A stretch of DNA of 48,901 nucleotides from assembly GCA_021794355.1 (NCBI GenBank), contig JAJYRA010000035.1:1-48901 (forward strand), given 5' to 3'. The notes below the pieces were generated by a model that saw nothing but the letters and a program-made list of their open reading frames with translations, did no database searches and was not told the origin of the DNA. The DNA comes from Thermoplasmata archaeon (GTDB lineage Archaea > Thermoplasmatota > Thermoplasmata > Thermoplasmatales > Thermoplasmataceae). Made by a program: the position numbers and the translations under genes. Each line of letters begins with the position of its first letter. The first letter of the stretch is position 1. This document shows positions 18,720-28,409 of this stretch, one piece after another.

Positions 18720-19805
18720 ATGGCAAAAATAAATGCTTACACGACCACTGCACCTTCAGGGGGAATCAAATATCAACAGGTAGATATAAAAGAATCTCCT
18801 GGTAATGTATCCTTAAAACCATTAATGACTGGAATATGCGGAACCGATAGGGGAATAGTGAGAGGTTCACTGTCCTTTGCCTATGATCCGGAAGGTTATG
18901 ATTTCCTTGTTATTGGTCATGAATCTTTATGTGTTGTTACCGATTCCAGCTCCCCAAGGTTCAAGAAAGGGGATCATGTGGTTCCCATTGTAAGAAGACC
19001 GGGAGATTGTCCCAATTGCAGAATAGGGAGACCGGATAATTGTTCCGATGGAAAGAAACATGAAGCAGGTATCACAGGCTTACACGGATTCATGCGAGAA
19101 TCGTTCAACGAGTTCGACTATAACCTTGTGAAGGTAAATGACACAGATCTTGGAGACGTTGCAGTTCTTACTGAACCAATGAAAAATGTGGTTAAGGCCT
19201 TTGAAGTATTCGACCGGGTGAGGTCAAGATTCATCTTCGAGAACGTTTATTCAACATTTGATGGAAAGAATGCTCTCATAATTGGTTCAGGAAACGAGGC
19301 ATTTCTTTACTCTTTTTTGGCAAAGGATTATGGCTTCAACACCCACATGATCAACAGGCACCCCATTGGAATGGTTCCAACAGATCTATGTGAAAGCTTT
19401 GGTGTAGACTTTATAGATTCATCAAAGGAACCAGATTTTCCAGAAGACTTTAAGCTTGATCTCATAGTTGATACAAGCGGTGACCCGGAGGCAATATTCC
19501 GCTACCTGAGGAAAATGAGCCACAATGGTGTTCTGATTCTTTTCGGCACAAATGGTAAGGCTCCAGCCACCCCGGTTTCTGGTGAAGATATAGATTTCAT
19601 GGTGGAAAGAAATATTACCATTGCAGGATCAGTTGATGCAGCTGAAATTCACTATCTCAAGGCACTAGACTATTTATCCAAATGGAACAGGCTGCATGGA
19701 GGGTTAATGAAAAAAATGATCACAAACGTATTTCAGCCTGGAGAAGTTGGGCTATTTACCACAAAGCCAGAGGGAGAGATTAAAAGCGTAATTAAGTGGA
19801 ATTAG
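18720..19805 (+). CDS. gdh: Glucose 1-dehydrogenase (zinc MDR family)
   Basis: 361 residues. Oxidises glucose to gluconolactone with NADP as the first step of the nonphosphorylated Entner-Doudoroff pathway used by Thermoplasma. Catalytic zinc ligands are Cys40 (GICGTDRG) and the His of VIGHES. The structural-zinc lobe reads CPNCRIGRPDNC. The nucleotide-binding motif is GSGNEAFLYSF. The promoter lies in the AT-rich 18600-18719. folD follows after 3 bases. Confidence 0.92.
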   Translation: MAKINAYTTTAPSGGIKYQQVDIKESPGNVSLKPLMTGICGTDRGIVRGSLSFAYDPEGYDFLVIGHESLCVVTDSSSPRFKKGDHVVPIVRRPGDCPNCRIGRPDNCSDGKKHEAGITGLHGFMRESFNEFDYNLVKVNDTDLGDVAVLTEPMKNVVKAFEVFDRVRSRFIFENVYSTFDGKNALIIGSGNEAFLYSFLAKDYGFNTHMINRHPIGMVPTDLCESFGVDFIDSSKEPDFPEDFKLDLIVDTSGDPEAIFRYLRKMSHNGVLILFGTNGKAPATPVSGEDIDFMVERNITIAGSVDAAEIHYLKALDYLSKWNRLHGGLMKKMITNVFQPGEVGLFTTKPEGEIKSVIKWN

Positions 19806-19808
19806 ATC

Positions 19809-20675
19809 ATGATAGAAACAATAATTTTTGATGGGAGGGATTTTTCCAGATCAATCGATAAACAGACGAGAATTGATATTCACCGATTCATGAGTATTCA
19901 GGGGAGGGAGCCAAAACTTCTCATAATTGATCCAACCGATAGCGAGGAGGCTCAGATATATGGCAGAAGCAAGATAAGAAAGGCCAATCTTTTGGGAATT
20001 AAAGTATTTCCGTTTAAATTATCCAACGAGGAAAAGGGTAAGAATCCTATGGAAACCATTGAAACCATTCTTTCTGAAATTGAACCAGATGGGGTTATCA
20101 TAGAAAGACCCTATCCATACTGGCTAGATTCCTTATATCTGGAGAATATTCTACCAACCTATCTGGATATAGAAGGGATTACCATAAAATCCCAAGGAAG
20201 GAATATGATAGGATACCCTTATATCATCCCGGCAACTGCTGAAGCCGCACTAAGAATAATCCTGAGCCTAGGAGACGATCACAGGAAGAAAGTCTGCATA
20301 ATAAATAGGACAACAATTATTGGACGACCTCTTGCCATATCACTCCTCAACAGGGACTTTACGGTGACTGTATGTCACAGTAAGACCCGGGATCTTAAAT
20401 CAATCACAAGGGAAAGCGACATAATCGTGACGGCCACTGGAAAACCTGGATTCATAGACTCAACGTATATAGGTGAAGGTGCGATCCTAATCGATGTGGG
20501 AATTACGGAAAAGGACGGGAAAATTATGGGAGATGTGAATCTTGATTCCGTGAAGGGAAAAGCATCATTCCTCACCCCCGTTCCAGGAGGTGTTGGACCG
20601 GTAACAACATCGGTGCTTATGTCCAACCTGATGAAAGCAACCATGGATCGCATTGAAGAGAGATTGAACTTTTGA
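19809..20675 (+). CDS. folD: Methylenetetrahydrofolate dehydrogenase/cyclohydrolase
   Basis: 288 residues. Interconverts methylene-, methenyl- and formyl-tetrahydrofolate. Catalytic Tyr51 and Lys55 lie in IYGRSKIRKA. The Rossmann part has NRTTIIGRPLA, and the end has the signature TPVPGGVGPVTTSVLM. Probably cotranscribed with the glucose dehydrogenase gene. Confidence 0.93.
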   Translation: MIETIIFDGRDFSRSIDKQTRIDIHRFMSIQGREPKLLIIDPTDSEEAQIYGRSKIRKANLLGIKVFPFKLSNEEKGKNPMETIETILSEIEPDGVIIERPYPYWLDSLYLENILPTYLDIEGITIKSQGRNMIGYPYIIPATAEAALRIILSLGDDHRKKVCIINRTTIIGRPLAISLLNRDFTVTVCHSKTRDLKSITRESDIIVTATGKPGFIDSTYIGEGAILIDVGITEKDGKIMGDVNLDSVKGKASFLTPVPGGVGPVTTSVLMSNLMKATMDRIEERLNF

Positions 20676-20757
20676 ACTCAGGAAACATGCCAACATTGTT
20701 TATATCAGAACCATAATTTTACAGATAATTAATTAACGTGAAAGTTAATATCTTTGC

Positions 20758-21480
20758 ATGGTACTTCCCGAATCAAAAAAAATACTGGATTTTCTTGGTA
20801 ATTCACTGAAGGATAAATCTGCAGTTATTGGAGTTAGTGGGGGCATAGATAGTTCTCTTGTACTGATGATGTTAAGGGAAGTTGTTCCTGAGGATAGGCT
20901 GAAAGCCATTTTCATGCCGGATGTTTCTGTGGGAGAAACGGATCTTAAGGATATATTGGAACTTGAAAAGGTTTCAGGGATTAGAATACAGACAATTTAT
21001 ATCGATAATATATTAAAATCATACACATCCCTCCTGGAAATAAAGGATATGAAGGCTCTGGGAAATGTAAAATCTAGAGTTAGAATGACCATTCTCTACT
21101 ACTTCGCCAATCTTAACAATGCCCTCGTGGTCGGTACAACAAATCTCACAGAATATATAACAGGCTATTTTACGAAATTTGGGGACGGGGGTTGTGATCT
21201 GGAGCCCATAATTAAATTGACTAAAGCTCAGGTAAGGGAGCTGGCAAAGGAATTCAATGTCCCAGGCAGTATTATTAGGAAGCCACCTTCTGCTGGATTA
21301 TGGAAAGACCAGACAGATGAGAGGGAACTGGGCTATTCCTATTATGTAATAGATGAAGAGGTACAATTCTTTGTAAAACACGGTTACTTCCAGCACAATG
21401 AGGTCGGTTTGAGGGTAAAGGAACTTTATAATGAAAGCATGCACAAGAGAATAATGCCAAATCGCCCGGAAATGGATTAG
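20758..21480 (+). CDS. nadE: NH3-dependent NAD synthetase
   Basis: 240 residues. Amidates nicotinate adenine dinucleotide to NAD. The PP-loop is GVSGGIDSS (25-33), and the later signatures are TTNLTEYITGYFTKFGDGG and RKPPSAGLWKDQTDE. There is no glutaminase domain, so ammonia is used directly. nhaP starts 3 bases after it. Confidence 0.94.
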   Translation: MVLPESKKILDFLGNSLKDKSAVIGVSGGIDSSLVLMMLREVVPEDRLKAIFMPDVSVGETDLKDILELEKVSGIRIQTIYIDNILKSYTSLLEIKDMKALGNVKSRVRMTILYYFANLNNALVVGTTNLTEYITGYFTKFGDGGCDLEPIIKLTKAQVRELAKEFNVPGSIIRKPPSAGLWKDQTDERELGYSYYVIDEEVQFFVKHGYFQHNEVGLRVKELYNESMHKRIMPNRPEMD

Positions 21481-21482
21481 AC

Positions 21483-22772
21483 ATGCTGACAATTCAGAAT
21501 AAGGATTTCATTCAGTTGAGCCTGCTTCTCATCATAGCCTCCTTTTCCATTCCCATTGCGAGAAAAGCATCACTGGTGGAAATACCAATCCTGATCGCCC
21601 TCGGACTCCTGTTTGGCCCCGGATTGGGAATAATCAGCCACAGCTTCGCCCAATACATGATCCAGGATTTTGCAGGCTTTGGAGTGGGCATACTGGGATT
21701 GGTTATAATATTATATTACGAAAGCCACAACATCAACTTCAGGGTAATCAGAAAATTTATCATAAATATCGTGTCCCTGAATACTGTTGGTATGGTGGTA
21801 ACATCCGTGGTAGGGGGTATTTTCTTCTCCCTTCTCACCGGTTCTCCCTTTCTTATAGGATTCCTCTTTGGGGCCATAATCTCTCCCACTGATCCCTCCA
21901 CACTCATACCACTTTTTAAAAAGATCAAGATAAAGGATGACTACTCTGGAACGCTTATAGGGGAAAGCCTTTTCAATGATCCACTGGCCATAATTCTTGT
22001 AACTCTGGCAATTTCTTTTATATATGAAGGTTCTTCCTATTCTCCCCTTTTCAACTCAGTTACGGGTGCGGTGGGCCTCATCGGGGGAATCCCGCTTTTT
22101 CTGATCATACAGATTGCTGTCCCTTCCATATTTGGGATATTCATGGGATTTGCAATTATATACCTGAACAAATATCTGAATTTCGAGAATCTCATTGTTG
22201 GACTCCTTCTCGGTGTGATTCTTTTCGAGTTAACCATCCTTTATGGTATTGGTATAACTCCATTTCCGGCCATAATAGCAACAGGGGCAATCGTGGGGAC
22301 CTTCAGTGATAAGAGCATATTCTGGTCAAGGGAATCAAACTTCCAGGAAAACCTTTCATTTCTGGCGCAGGGTGTTATATTTATTCTTGTGGGCAGTCTC
22401 ATAACGGTAAGTGAAATAACTGGTTTCCTCCTTCAGGGATTAATACTTACACTCCTCGTTATATTTGTAGTTAGGCCATTGGCAGTTTTCATATCTCTCC
22501 CACCGGGCGGATCAAAAAAAGGAGGACCTGCAAAAAGCTGGCGTACAAAGGTATTTATTGCCCTTTCAGGACCCAGGGGTGTTGTATCAGTCGTGGAAGG
22601 GGCTGTTCCCTATGCAGTAGGCCTGGCCTCCGGAAATGCCCTTTTGCTGCGGTGGGGGCCAGTTCTTGAGATAGATGTTACATTCATCGTGCTTCTGTCA
22701 ATTCTGATGCAGACCGTTTATTTACCCATAATTGCAGGTAGATTGCTACCACAGGAAACAGCTCAAACCTGA
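21483..22772 (+). CDS. nhaP: Sodium/proton antiporter, CPA1 (NhaP) family
   Basis: 429 residues with about 12 hydrophobic segments. Core motifs are GAIISPTDPSTL near 130 and GESLFNDPLAII near 160, whose aspartates are the CPA1 ion-binding site. It would export sodium or potassium in exchange for protons, or take part in pH homeostasis in an acid habitat. Ends 10 bases inside the convergent pilus ATPase gene. Confidence 0.9.
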   Translation: MLTIQNKDFIQLSLLLIIASFSIPIARKASLVEIPILIALGLLFGPGLGIISHSFAQYMIQDFAGFGVGILGLVIILYYESHNINFRVIRKFIINIVSLNTVGMVVTSVVGGIFFSLLTGSPFLIGFLFGAIISPTDPSTLIPLFKKIKIKDDYSGTLIGESLFNDPLAIILVTLAISFIYEGSSYSPLFNSVTGAVGLIGGIPLFLIIQIAVPSIFGIFMGFAIIYLNKYLNFENLIVGLLLGVILFELTILYGIGITPFPAIIATGAIVGTFSDKSIFWSRESNFQENLSFLAQGVIFILVGSLITVSEITGFLLQGLILTLLVIFVVRPLAVFISLPPGGSKKGGPAKSWRTKVFIALSGPRGVVSVVEGAVPYAVGLASGNALLLRWGPVLEIDVTFIVLLSILMQTVYLPIIAGRLLPQETAQT

Positions 22773-24349
22773 ATTTCCTCCTCCATGTCAAGAGTCTGGA
22801 AGACCCTCCTTCTATCCTTATAGAACTGGTTCACCATATAATAGAAATCCTTGTAGTTTGACACACCTTTCTCTATCATTCTGTCCAGTATTTTTGCCCT
22901 CAGTTCAACTTCTCTTTCCAGTTCATCCTCAAATTTTCCTTCCTTTTCAGCTATTTTCTTGATTGCATAGCTGAATCCGGAATAGTTCTGCGTATCTGAC
23001 TGATCGTTGAGAATAAAAGCATTATTTATCATGATATCCTTAGATATGGAATCCTGGCCGGCTATTTCGGAAACGGTCTTAACCCTCCTTCTTGAACCTC
23101 TTTCATCCGTAATATTCTGTAAAATCACGATCACATCCAGAGTAAGCATGAGATTTCGTGGAATATTTATGGGTCTTGATTCCATTCTGTGGATGAATGT
23201 TCCAACGTCTTCAGCGTGAAAAGTACCGTAAACATATCTTCCAATGGACATGGCCTGGAATAGGGTAAAAGCCTCGGCCCCCCTTACCTCACCCACTATC
23301 ACATAACTGGGTCTCTGTCTCATTGTAACAGTCAAAAGGTCGAACATGTCTATTTCCCCTGCCCTTTTACCGGTCTCAGGATCCAGCTTCCCATACCCGG
23401 ATCTTGTTACCATGGGAACCCAATTTTCGTGGACAAGGTTAATTTCCCTTGTATCCTCTATGGAAACGATCTTTTTTTGGGATGGTATGAAAAGAAGAAT
23501 GGCGTTCATAAGTGTCGTTTTTCCAGTGGCGGTTCCTCCCACAACCATTACATTCCCACCGTATTCTGTTATTAACCAGAAATAGGCAAAGACCTTAGTA
23601 TTACAGAGAGACCTCTGTATCAAATCAAGGGGCGTCATAGGTTCTTCTTTGAATTTCCTTATGGTAAATGATGAACCCTTATTGGTCACATACTTTCCTA
23701 TGGACGCAGAAATTCTGGATCCGTCTTCAAGGGTAGCGTCAACAATGGGATTGGATATGGAAATATGTCTCCCCACATCCTGAAGCATCTTTTTTACGAA
23801 TGTCTCCAGCTCATCAACCTCATCATAGATAATATTGGTTGGAATAAATCCAAAGGCTTTATGATAGACAAATACAGGAATACCGGGAGCATCACAGGAT
23901 ATATCCTCTATGTTTGCATCCCTCATGATTGGATCAATCTTCCCGAATCCTTTAATATCCCTTTCCACGTAATAGCTGAGGCTATCCATCTCGTCCGGTG
24001 TGAAGGAATTGGTCAATCGTAGTGCCCTGGTGAACTGTTCAACAGCATCTTCCTTCGTTAATGTTTGTGTATTGTAAATTTCCGGATCTGTTATGGAAGC
24101 AATGAATTCATCCCTGTACTTCGCGTATAATTTAGACACTCTTTCCCTGACCTCCGGTTCATTGACTTCATACCTGAAAATAGTAGAACCACGATCAAAA
24201 TAGACTCTTGAAAAAACTGTTCCCGGAACAAGTTCCTGGAAGAATTTATCTTCATTTGTTCTTTTTACCGTTCTAACGGGAGTTATAACCTGCCTGCTGA
24301 GAAATTTCCTTTTACCGGTCTTTTTCTTCTTCTTATTAAAAACAGCCAT
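22763..24349 (-). CDS. Type II/IV secretion-pilus ATPase (second of two)
   Basis: 528 residues of the archaeal TadA/FlaI-like AAA ATPase family. Walker A is GGTATGKTT (271-279), with VIVGEVRGAEAF as the Walker B region and TFHAEDV as the His-box equivalent. A long basic N-terminus (KKKKKTGKRK) precedes the NTPase. Last gene of a four-gene minus-strand operon together with two membrane platform proteins and a second ATPase. No pilin gene is visible in the window. Confidence 0.9.
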   Translation of the reverse strand: MAVFNKKKKKTGKRKFLSRQVITPVRTVKRTNEDKFFQELVPGTVFSRVYFDRGSTIFRYEVNEPEVRERVSKLYAKYRDEFIASITDPEIYNTQTLTKEDAVEQFTRALRLTNSFTPDEMDSLSYYVERDIKGFGKIDPIMRDANIEDISCDAPGIPVFVYHKAFGFIPTNIIYDEVDELETFVKKMLQDVGRHISISNPIVDATLEDGSRISASIGKYVTNKGSSFTIRKFKEEPMTPLDLIQRSLCNTKVFAYFWLITEYGGNVMVVGGTATGKTTLMNAILLFIPSQKKIVSIEDTREINLVHENWVPMVTRSGYGKLDPETGKRAGEIDMFDLLTVTMRQRPSYVIVGEVRGAEAFTLFQAMSIGRYVYGTFHAEDVGTFIHRMESRPINIPRNLMLTLDVIVILQNITDERGSRRRVKTVSEIAGQDSISKDIMINNAFILNDQSDTQNYSGFSYAIKKIAEKEGKFEDELEREVELRAKILDRMIEKGVSNYKDFYYMVNQFYKDRRRVFQTLDMEEEIQV

Positions 24350-24350
24350 T

Positions 24351-25205
24351 TTATAGCACCCCTATAATCAAGAGTACCACCATGCTGATCATTACCAGAA
24401 TACCGGACATCATTGCTCCTGATGTGAGTCTTCCGTCCCTGAAAACTCCAGATATGAGACCACTTGCTGCACTCTGAACTATAACGCCAGCACTGAAGAG
24501 TTTCTCAATTAGACCATAGGATGATGATGCCAGATTCAACACACCACCTCCACTGAGCCCCCCTCCTGCAATCTGTGGAAAGAAAAAGGTATCAAGCATA
24601 ACTATGACAAAAAGGAACACCCCGAATGAAGTTGCAAGGGTTGTTGAATAGCTCCTCATATCTGCAAACCTGCTTTCCCTCATAAGATAAGTCTGCGTGG
24701 TAAAGCTTGAAACAAGGGAAATCACATCTGATGTATTGCTTCCAGATTCGCTGGCTTTCTTGATAATTTTTCCAACCCTTATTATGGATGGTGATTTCAA
24801 CCTTTTTCCAAAATCATTGAGTGCTGTTTCAACGGGTATACCAAGCTTAACCATTCCGGCAAGGTGTTCAATCTCCATGGATAGGGGACCGTACCTGTTT
24901 TCGGCGGACCTCAGTATTGCTTCAGACATTGGCGTACCAAAATTGGTGTGTCCAGCCAGATCCCTGAGGAAATCTGGTAGCCTTCTTTCGGCCTCCTCTA
25001 TTCTCTTTACCCGGGCAAAGTCAGCCAGGCCGAACGGAAAAAACAGTATTACCATCGCTATGGAGGAAAGGGTAAGTGGGTGAACTACCGGGTTAAGATC
25101 GTTTATCTTAAAAAAATATCCAAAAAAGAACATGATAAAGATTACCAATAGAGAGCCAGAAAGGGCAACATATCTCAACTCTATGCCACCAATTTCGGTT
25201 TTCAT
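24351..25205 (-). CDS. Pilus/secretion platform membrane protein (TadC/FlaJ-like), copy 2
   Basis: 284 residues. Two N-terminal membrane helices, a cytoplasmic T2SSF-type domain (LPDFLRDLAGHTNFGTPM) and two C-terminal helices. Its start overlaps the end of copy 1 (ATGA at 25202-25205). It pairs with the ATPase that follows after 1 base. Confidence 0.85.
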   Translation of the reverse strand: MKTEIGGIELRYVALSGSLLVIFIMFFFGYFFKINDLNPVVHPLTLSSIAMVILFFPFGLADFARVKRIEEAERRLPDFLRDLAGHTNFGTPMSEAILRSAENRYGPLSMEIEHLAGMVKLGIPVETALNDFGKRLKSPSIIRVGKIIKKASESGSNTSDVISLVSSFTTQTYLMRESRFADMRSYSTTLATSFGVFLFVIVMLDTFFFPQIAGGGLSGGGVLNLASSSYGLIEKLFSAGVIVQSAASGLISGVFRDGRLTSGAMMSGILVMISMVVLLIIGVL

Positions 25206-26173
25206 ACGTCCACCTCCCCTATGGTGCTGCTGAGTATTAGGGCAAACATAATTGCTATAATGGGTATGATCAGGAACACTATGAGGTATAGCACAACATC
25301 CGTGAGGGAGCCCTCTCCTGGTATTACTGAAGTGACGGTACCGATGATGACCATCAGAATCAAGGGAAACATTATCCCCACAATAATATAGCTTTCAGCC
25401 AGAACAGATAGGGATTCTGTGTTTCTTTTAATCAGAGTGCTGAGTTCGGTCTGATACTGGATAGCCTTCTCCTTAAAGTAGCTCTTCAGATCTCCTCCAG
25501 ATGTTAGGGTTGTTATAATTCCCTGCAAAAACTCCGACAGTCTCTGGGATGGAGAGTTCGCGGCCCCATCCTTAACAGCATTAATTATATCCTCACCGAA
25601 CAATCTTGTTGATACCGATATACTTTTGGCCTCTCTGGCCAGTTCACCATACTCAGTACTGTTGGATAATTCATATATGATATTCTCCACTGGCATATCC
25701 GCAGAAGCCATGGTCGCTATATACCCCATGGCCAGTGGCAACACTGCGTCTATCTTCTTTTTTCGTGTGTTTGCAATGGAATTTGGGTAGCCTGCCATGA
25801 CTGCGAAATAAACAATGACCGCTAGAAACCAGAATGCAAAGGAAAGATAGGTATAACTTGGAAACTTTAAGGCAAAAACATTAATGGTTATAAAACTCAC
25901 AACCATGAAAATTATTGCAATCATCATACCTCTGGAATAATACTCAATTCCATCAATGGGCATTTTAGCCTTTCTCAGACTTTCGTCTATTTTTTCAGTG
26001 GAAACGTATCTTTCAATCACATGACCGAAAATCCTAACGGAGAAAACGTCAAACATAGTTGGGGCGGGTATTACAAGCTTGGTGGTTTTTGGGTTCAGTT
26101 TTTTATTTAAGTTGGACAGAAAACCGTTTGGTTTATTTTCTTTCTTTATCTGAATATCCTGACTTTTATGCAT
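25202..26173 (-). CDS. Pilus/secretion platform membrane protein (TadC/FlaJ-like), copy 1
   Basis: 323 residues. Hydrophobic helices lie near 68-90 and 93-115, a cytoplasmic helical T2SSF domain follows (VLPLAMGYIATMASADMPVE), and two or three helices end the protein. The start codon shares a base with the stop of the upstream ATPase gene. Forms the membrane base that an AAA ATPase drives. Confidence 0.85.
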   Translation of the reverse strand: MHKSQDIQIKKENKPNGFLSNLNKKLNPKTTKLVIPAPTMFDVFSVRIFGHVIERYVSTEKIDESLRKAKMPIDGIEYYSRGMMIAIIFMVVSFITINVFALKFPSYTYLSFAFWFLAVIVYFAVMAGYPNSIANTRKKKIDAVLPLAMGYIATMASADMPVENIIYELSNSTEYGELAREAKSISVSTRLFGEDIINAVKDGAANSPSQRLSEFLQGIITTLTSGGDLKSYFKEKAIQYQTELSTLIKRNTESLSVLAESYIIVGIMFPLILMVIIGTVTSVIPGEGSLTDVVLYLIVFLIIPIIAIMFALILSSTIGEVDV

Positions 26174-27750
26174 TAAATACCACTCGCCATTTTCAAGGCC
26201 GTTTCCGGATCTTTGTAATATATATTTATAATTCTTGTGATATTAGTATAATCAGTTATATTATTTTTTACCATACCCTCAAGGAGCAATTTTCTCCTTT
26301 CAAATTCCTGATCCAGTTCTTCCTGAGTCCACTGCTTGGTATCCCTGATTTCATTTAAAATCTTGCTGAATCCAGAAAAAACCTGGGTGTTTTGGTTGAA
26401 ATCAAAGCTGAAAACCCTATTATAAAGTATTTCTCCAGTCTCCTGATCAGTGCCAACTATTTCATCTATTTCAATCAATTTCCTCATATTTCTGCTACCT
26501 ACTCTCACGAATTTATTAAAGATAACTATGTTCAGTGCTGAAATGAGGACCCTTGGAATGTTCAAAGGATTGGACTCAAGCCTGTTAACAAGGGTTTCCA
26601 TAGAGTCAGCATGTATGGTGGAATATGCCGTGTGGCCCGTGGATATGGCCTGAAATAATGAATAAGATTCTCTTCCCCTGATTTCTCCAAGAATGATGTA
26701 TGTTGGCCTCTGTCTCATGGCCATTTTCACAAGTTCAAACATTCCTATGGGTGGATTCTTGGAATCACCATTTGCAGTGGAATATATACTCTCCCTTGTG
26801 GAAGTGGCAACCCAGTTTTGGTGCATAATATTAATCTCTCTGGTTTCCTCTATACTGAAAACCTTGGTATTAGAAGGGATAAACATGAGGAGGGCATTAA
26901 TTGTGGATGTTTTACCTACTCCAGGTACTCCTGCAATAATGGCTGATTTCAGGTTCTCGACAGCAAACCACAGATAGGTTACAAGTTCAGATGAAGCAGT
27001 GGCATATTTTATCAGTTCAATGGGTGTGAATGGTGTTTCTCTAAAAAGTCTGAACGTAAAGGCTGATCCTTTGGTTGATATCTCCTTTCCAAAGGTCAAT
27101 TGAATCCTATGACCCTGAGGAAATGTGCCATCAATAATGGGTTCGTTCATTGAAACCTCTTTTCCACACATCTGGGCTAATCTTACAACATAGGAGTCCA
27201 GTTCTTTTTCATTGTCAAATACGATATTTGTTTTCAACGAACCGTGTATTTTATGCTCTACAAAAATAGGTATACCAACTCCATTACACGATACATCTTC
27301 CACAAGTGGATCTCTCACCACAGGTTCCAGAGGTCCATAACCTTCATAATTCCTTTTTATATAATATTTTATTTTATCAACTGTTCTCCTGTTTAACTTA
27401 TATTTTCTCCCCTTCAAATAGGAATCTATGATCTTTTCAATGGTTAAAACAGATAGATCCTCAGGTAAATTTTTTGAACTTTTCACTATTTGCTCCATAT
27501 TCTTGGATATTTTTTTTAGAAGGATCTCCTCATCAGCTGACAGGACAGGCTCATTTGCGATATAAATGGATTCCATGCTATTTGGATTCCATGATATTTC
27601 GACAGTCACCGTTTGTGGAATAATGTTGTATTCGTCCAGTATTTCATATCTCCCAACCGATGGGACCTCCGCAACCCTATCCTCTCTTCTTTTTGGAACA
27701 TTTTTTTCCGGTTTCTTCTGCTTCTTATTAGTGGGTGAAAACAAAGGCAT
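26173..27750 (-). CDS. Type II/IV secretion-pilus ATPase (first of two)
   Basis: 525 residues. Walker A is AGVPGVGKTS near 269-278, Walker B region is IILGEIRGRESY and TIHAD is the His-box. It is similar in plan to the ATPase at 22763-24349 but clearly diverged, so this is an ancient duplication. Promoter in 27751-27800. Confidence 0.9.
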   Translation of the reverse strand: MPLFSPTNKKQKKPEKNVPKRREDRVAEVPSVGRYEILDEYNIIPQTVTVEISWNPNSMESIYIANEPVLSADEEILLKKISKNMEQIVKSSKNLPEDLSVLTIEKIIDSYLKGRKYKLNRRTVDKIKYYIKRNYEGYGPLEPVVRDPLVEDVSCNGVGIPIFVEHKIHGSLKTNIVFDNEKELDSYVVRLAQMCGKEVSMNEPIIDGTFPQGHRIQLTFGKEISTKGSAFTFRLFRETPFTPIELIKYATASSELVTYLWFAVENLKSAIIAGVPGVGKTSTINALLMFIPSNTKVFSIEETREINIMHQNWVATSTRESIYSTANGDSKNPPIGMFELVKMAMRQRPTYIILGEIRGRESYSLFQAISTGHTAYSTIHADSMETLVNRLESNPLNIPRVLISALNIVIFNKFVRVGSRNMRKLIEIDEIVGTDQETGEILYNRVFSFDFNQNTQVFSGFSKILNEIRDTKQWTQEELDQEFERRKLLLEGMVKNNITDYTNITRIINIYYKDPETALKMASGI

Positions 27751-28337
27751 TTAAGCATCTAATCTAATAACTTAATTAAACATTATGGTTGAAACTATGG
27801 CGGAAATAGATGGTTGAATTTACCACAACCTTCTAATCACATTACTCAAATTAAGCAATAGATAGGCTTTATCCCTCATTCCGTTCTTGTATGTATTCTC
27901 AGTCAATGAATTACTGAGCTTTGTTTCTATTCCTTTATCTACTGGATTCAGAGTATTCTTTCTCACTTTTGCCCTTATATTTTCTCACAGAGTTAACATA
28001 ACTGATAATTACGAAATACGTTTTGATTGCTTCTGAATTCGGTATTTCCCGTGAGAAATGATACAAAATATAATTATAGTGTTAACTGTATATTACAGCC
28101 ATAGGGTTTAAATAAATATATTCGAGTCAACAAAGGACATTGTCTATTTTTAGTTAATTTTTACTCCTTGCGGATTCCGGTGACCTAATGAGCATTCGTT
28201 TGAACTAGGGAGTAGTGCACTTTTTTTTGCTCAAAGGGATTGTTCCTGGGTATTTTCACTTTTCAAGTTATCAACGAGGATTTGACAATATGCAACAAAG
28301 CTAAAATATTATACCTGAGAAGTAATATCGGGCTATC
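27751..28337. other. 587-base gap left of tRNA-Ala with a possible transposase-like remnant
   Basis: The minus strand from about 27981 to 27820 holds a stop-bounded frame (NIRAKVRKNTLNPVDKG, then DKAYLLLNLSNVIRRLW) that looks like the tail of a lost protein, perhaps a transposase. It has no good start. The last 40 bases contain the tRNA promoter (TATA-like AAAATATTATA near 28301-28311). I see nothing else in the gap. Confidence 0.35.
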
Positions 28338-28409
28338 GGGCTGGTAGATCAGAGGTAGATCGCTTCCTTGGCATGGAAGAGGCCAGGGGTTCAATTCCCC
28401 TCCAGTCCA
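28338..28409 (+). tRNA. tRNA-Ala (GGC), integration target
   Basis: Acceptor stem GGGCTGG/CCAGTCC contains the alanine identity pair G3-U70. The D-stem is GATC/GATC. The anticodon arm is CTTCC-TTGGCAT-GGAAG (anticodon GGC). The T-arm is AGGGG-TTCAATT-CCCCT. The last 16 bases (28394-28409) are the attachment core and are repeated at 41806-41821. The tRNA stays intact after integration because the element restores its 3' end. Confidence 0.95.
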
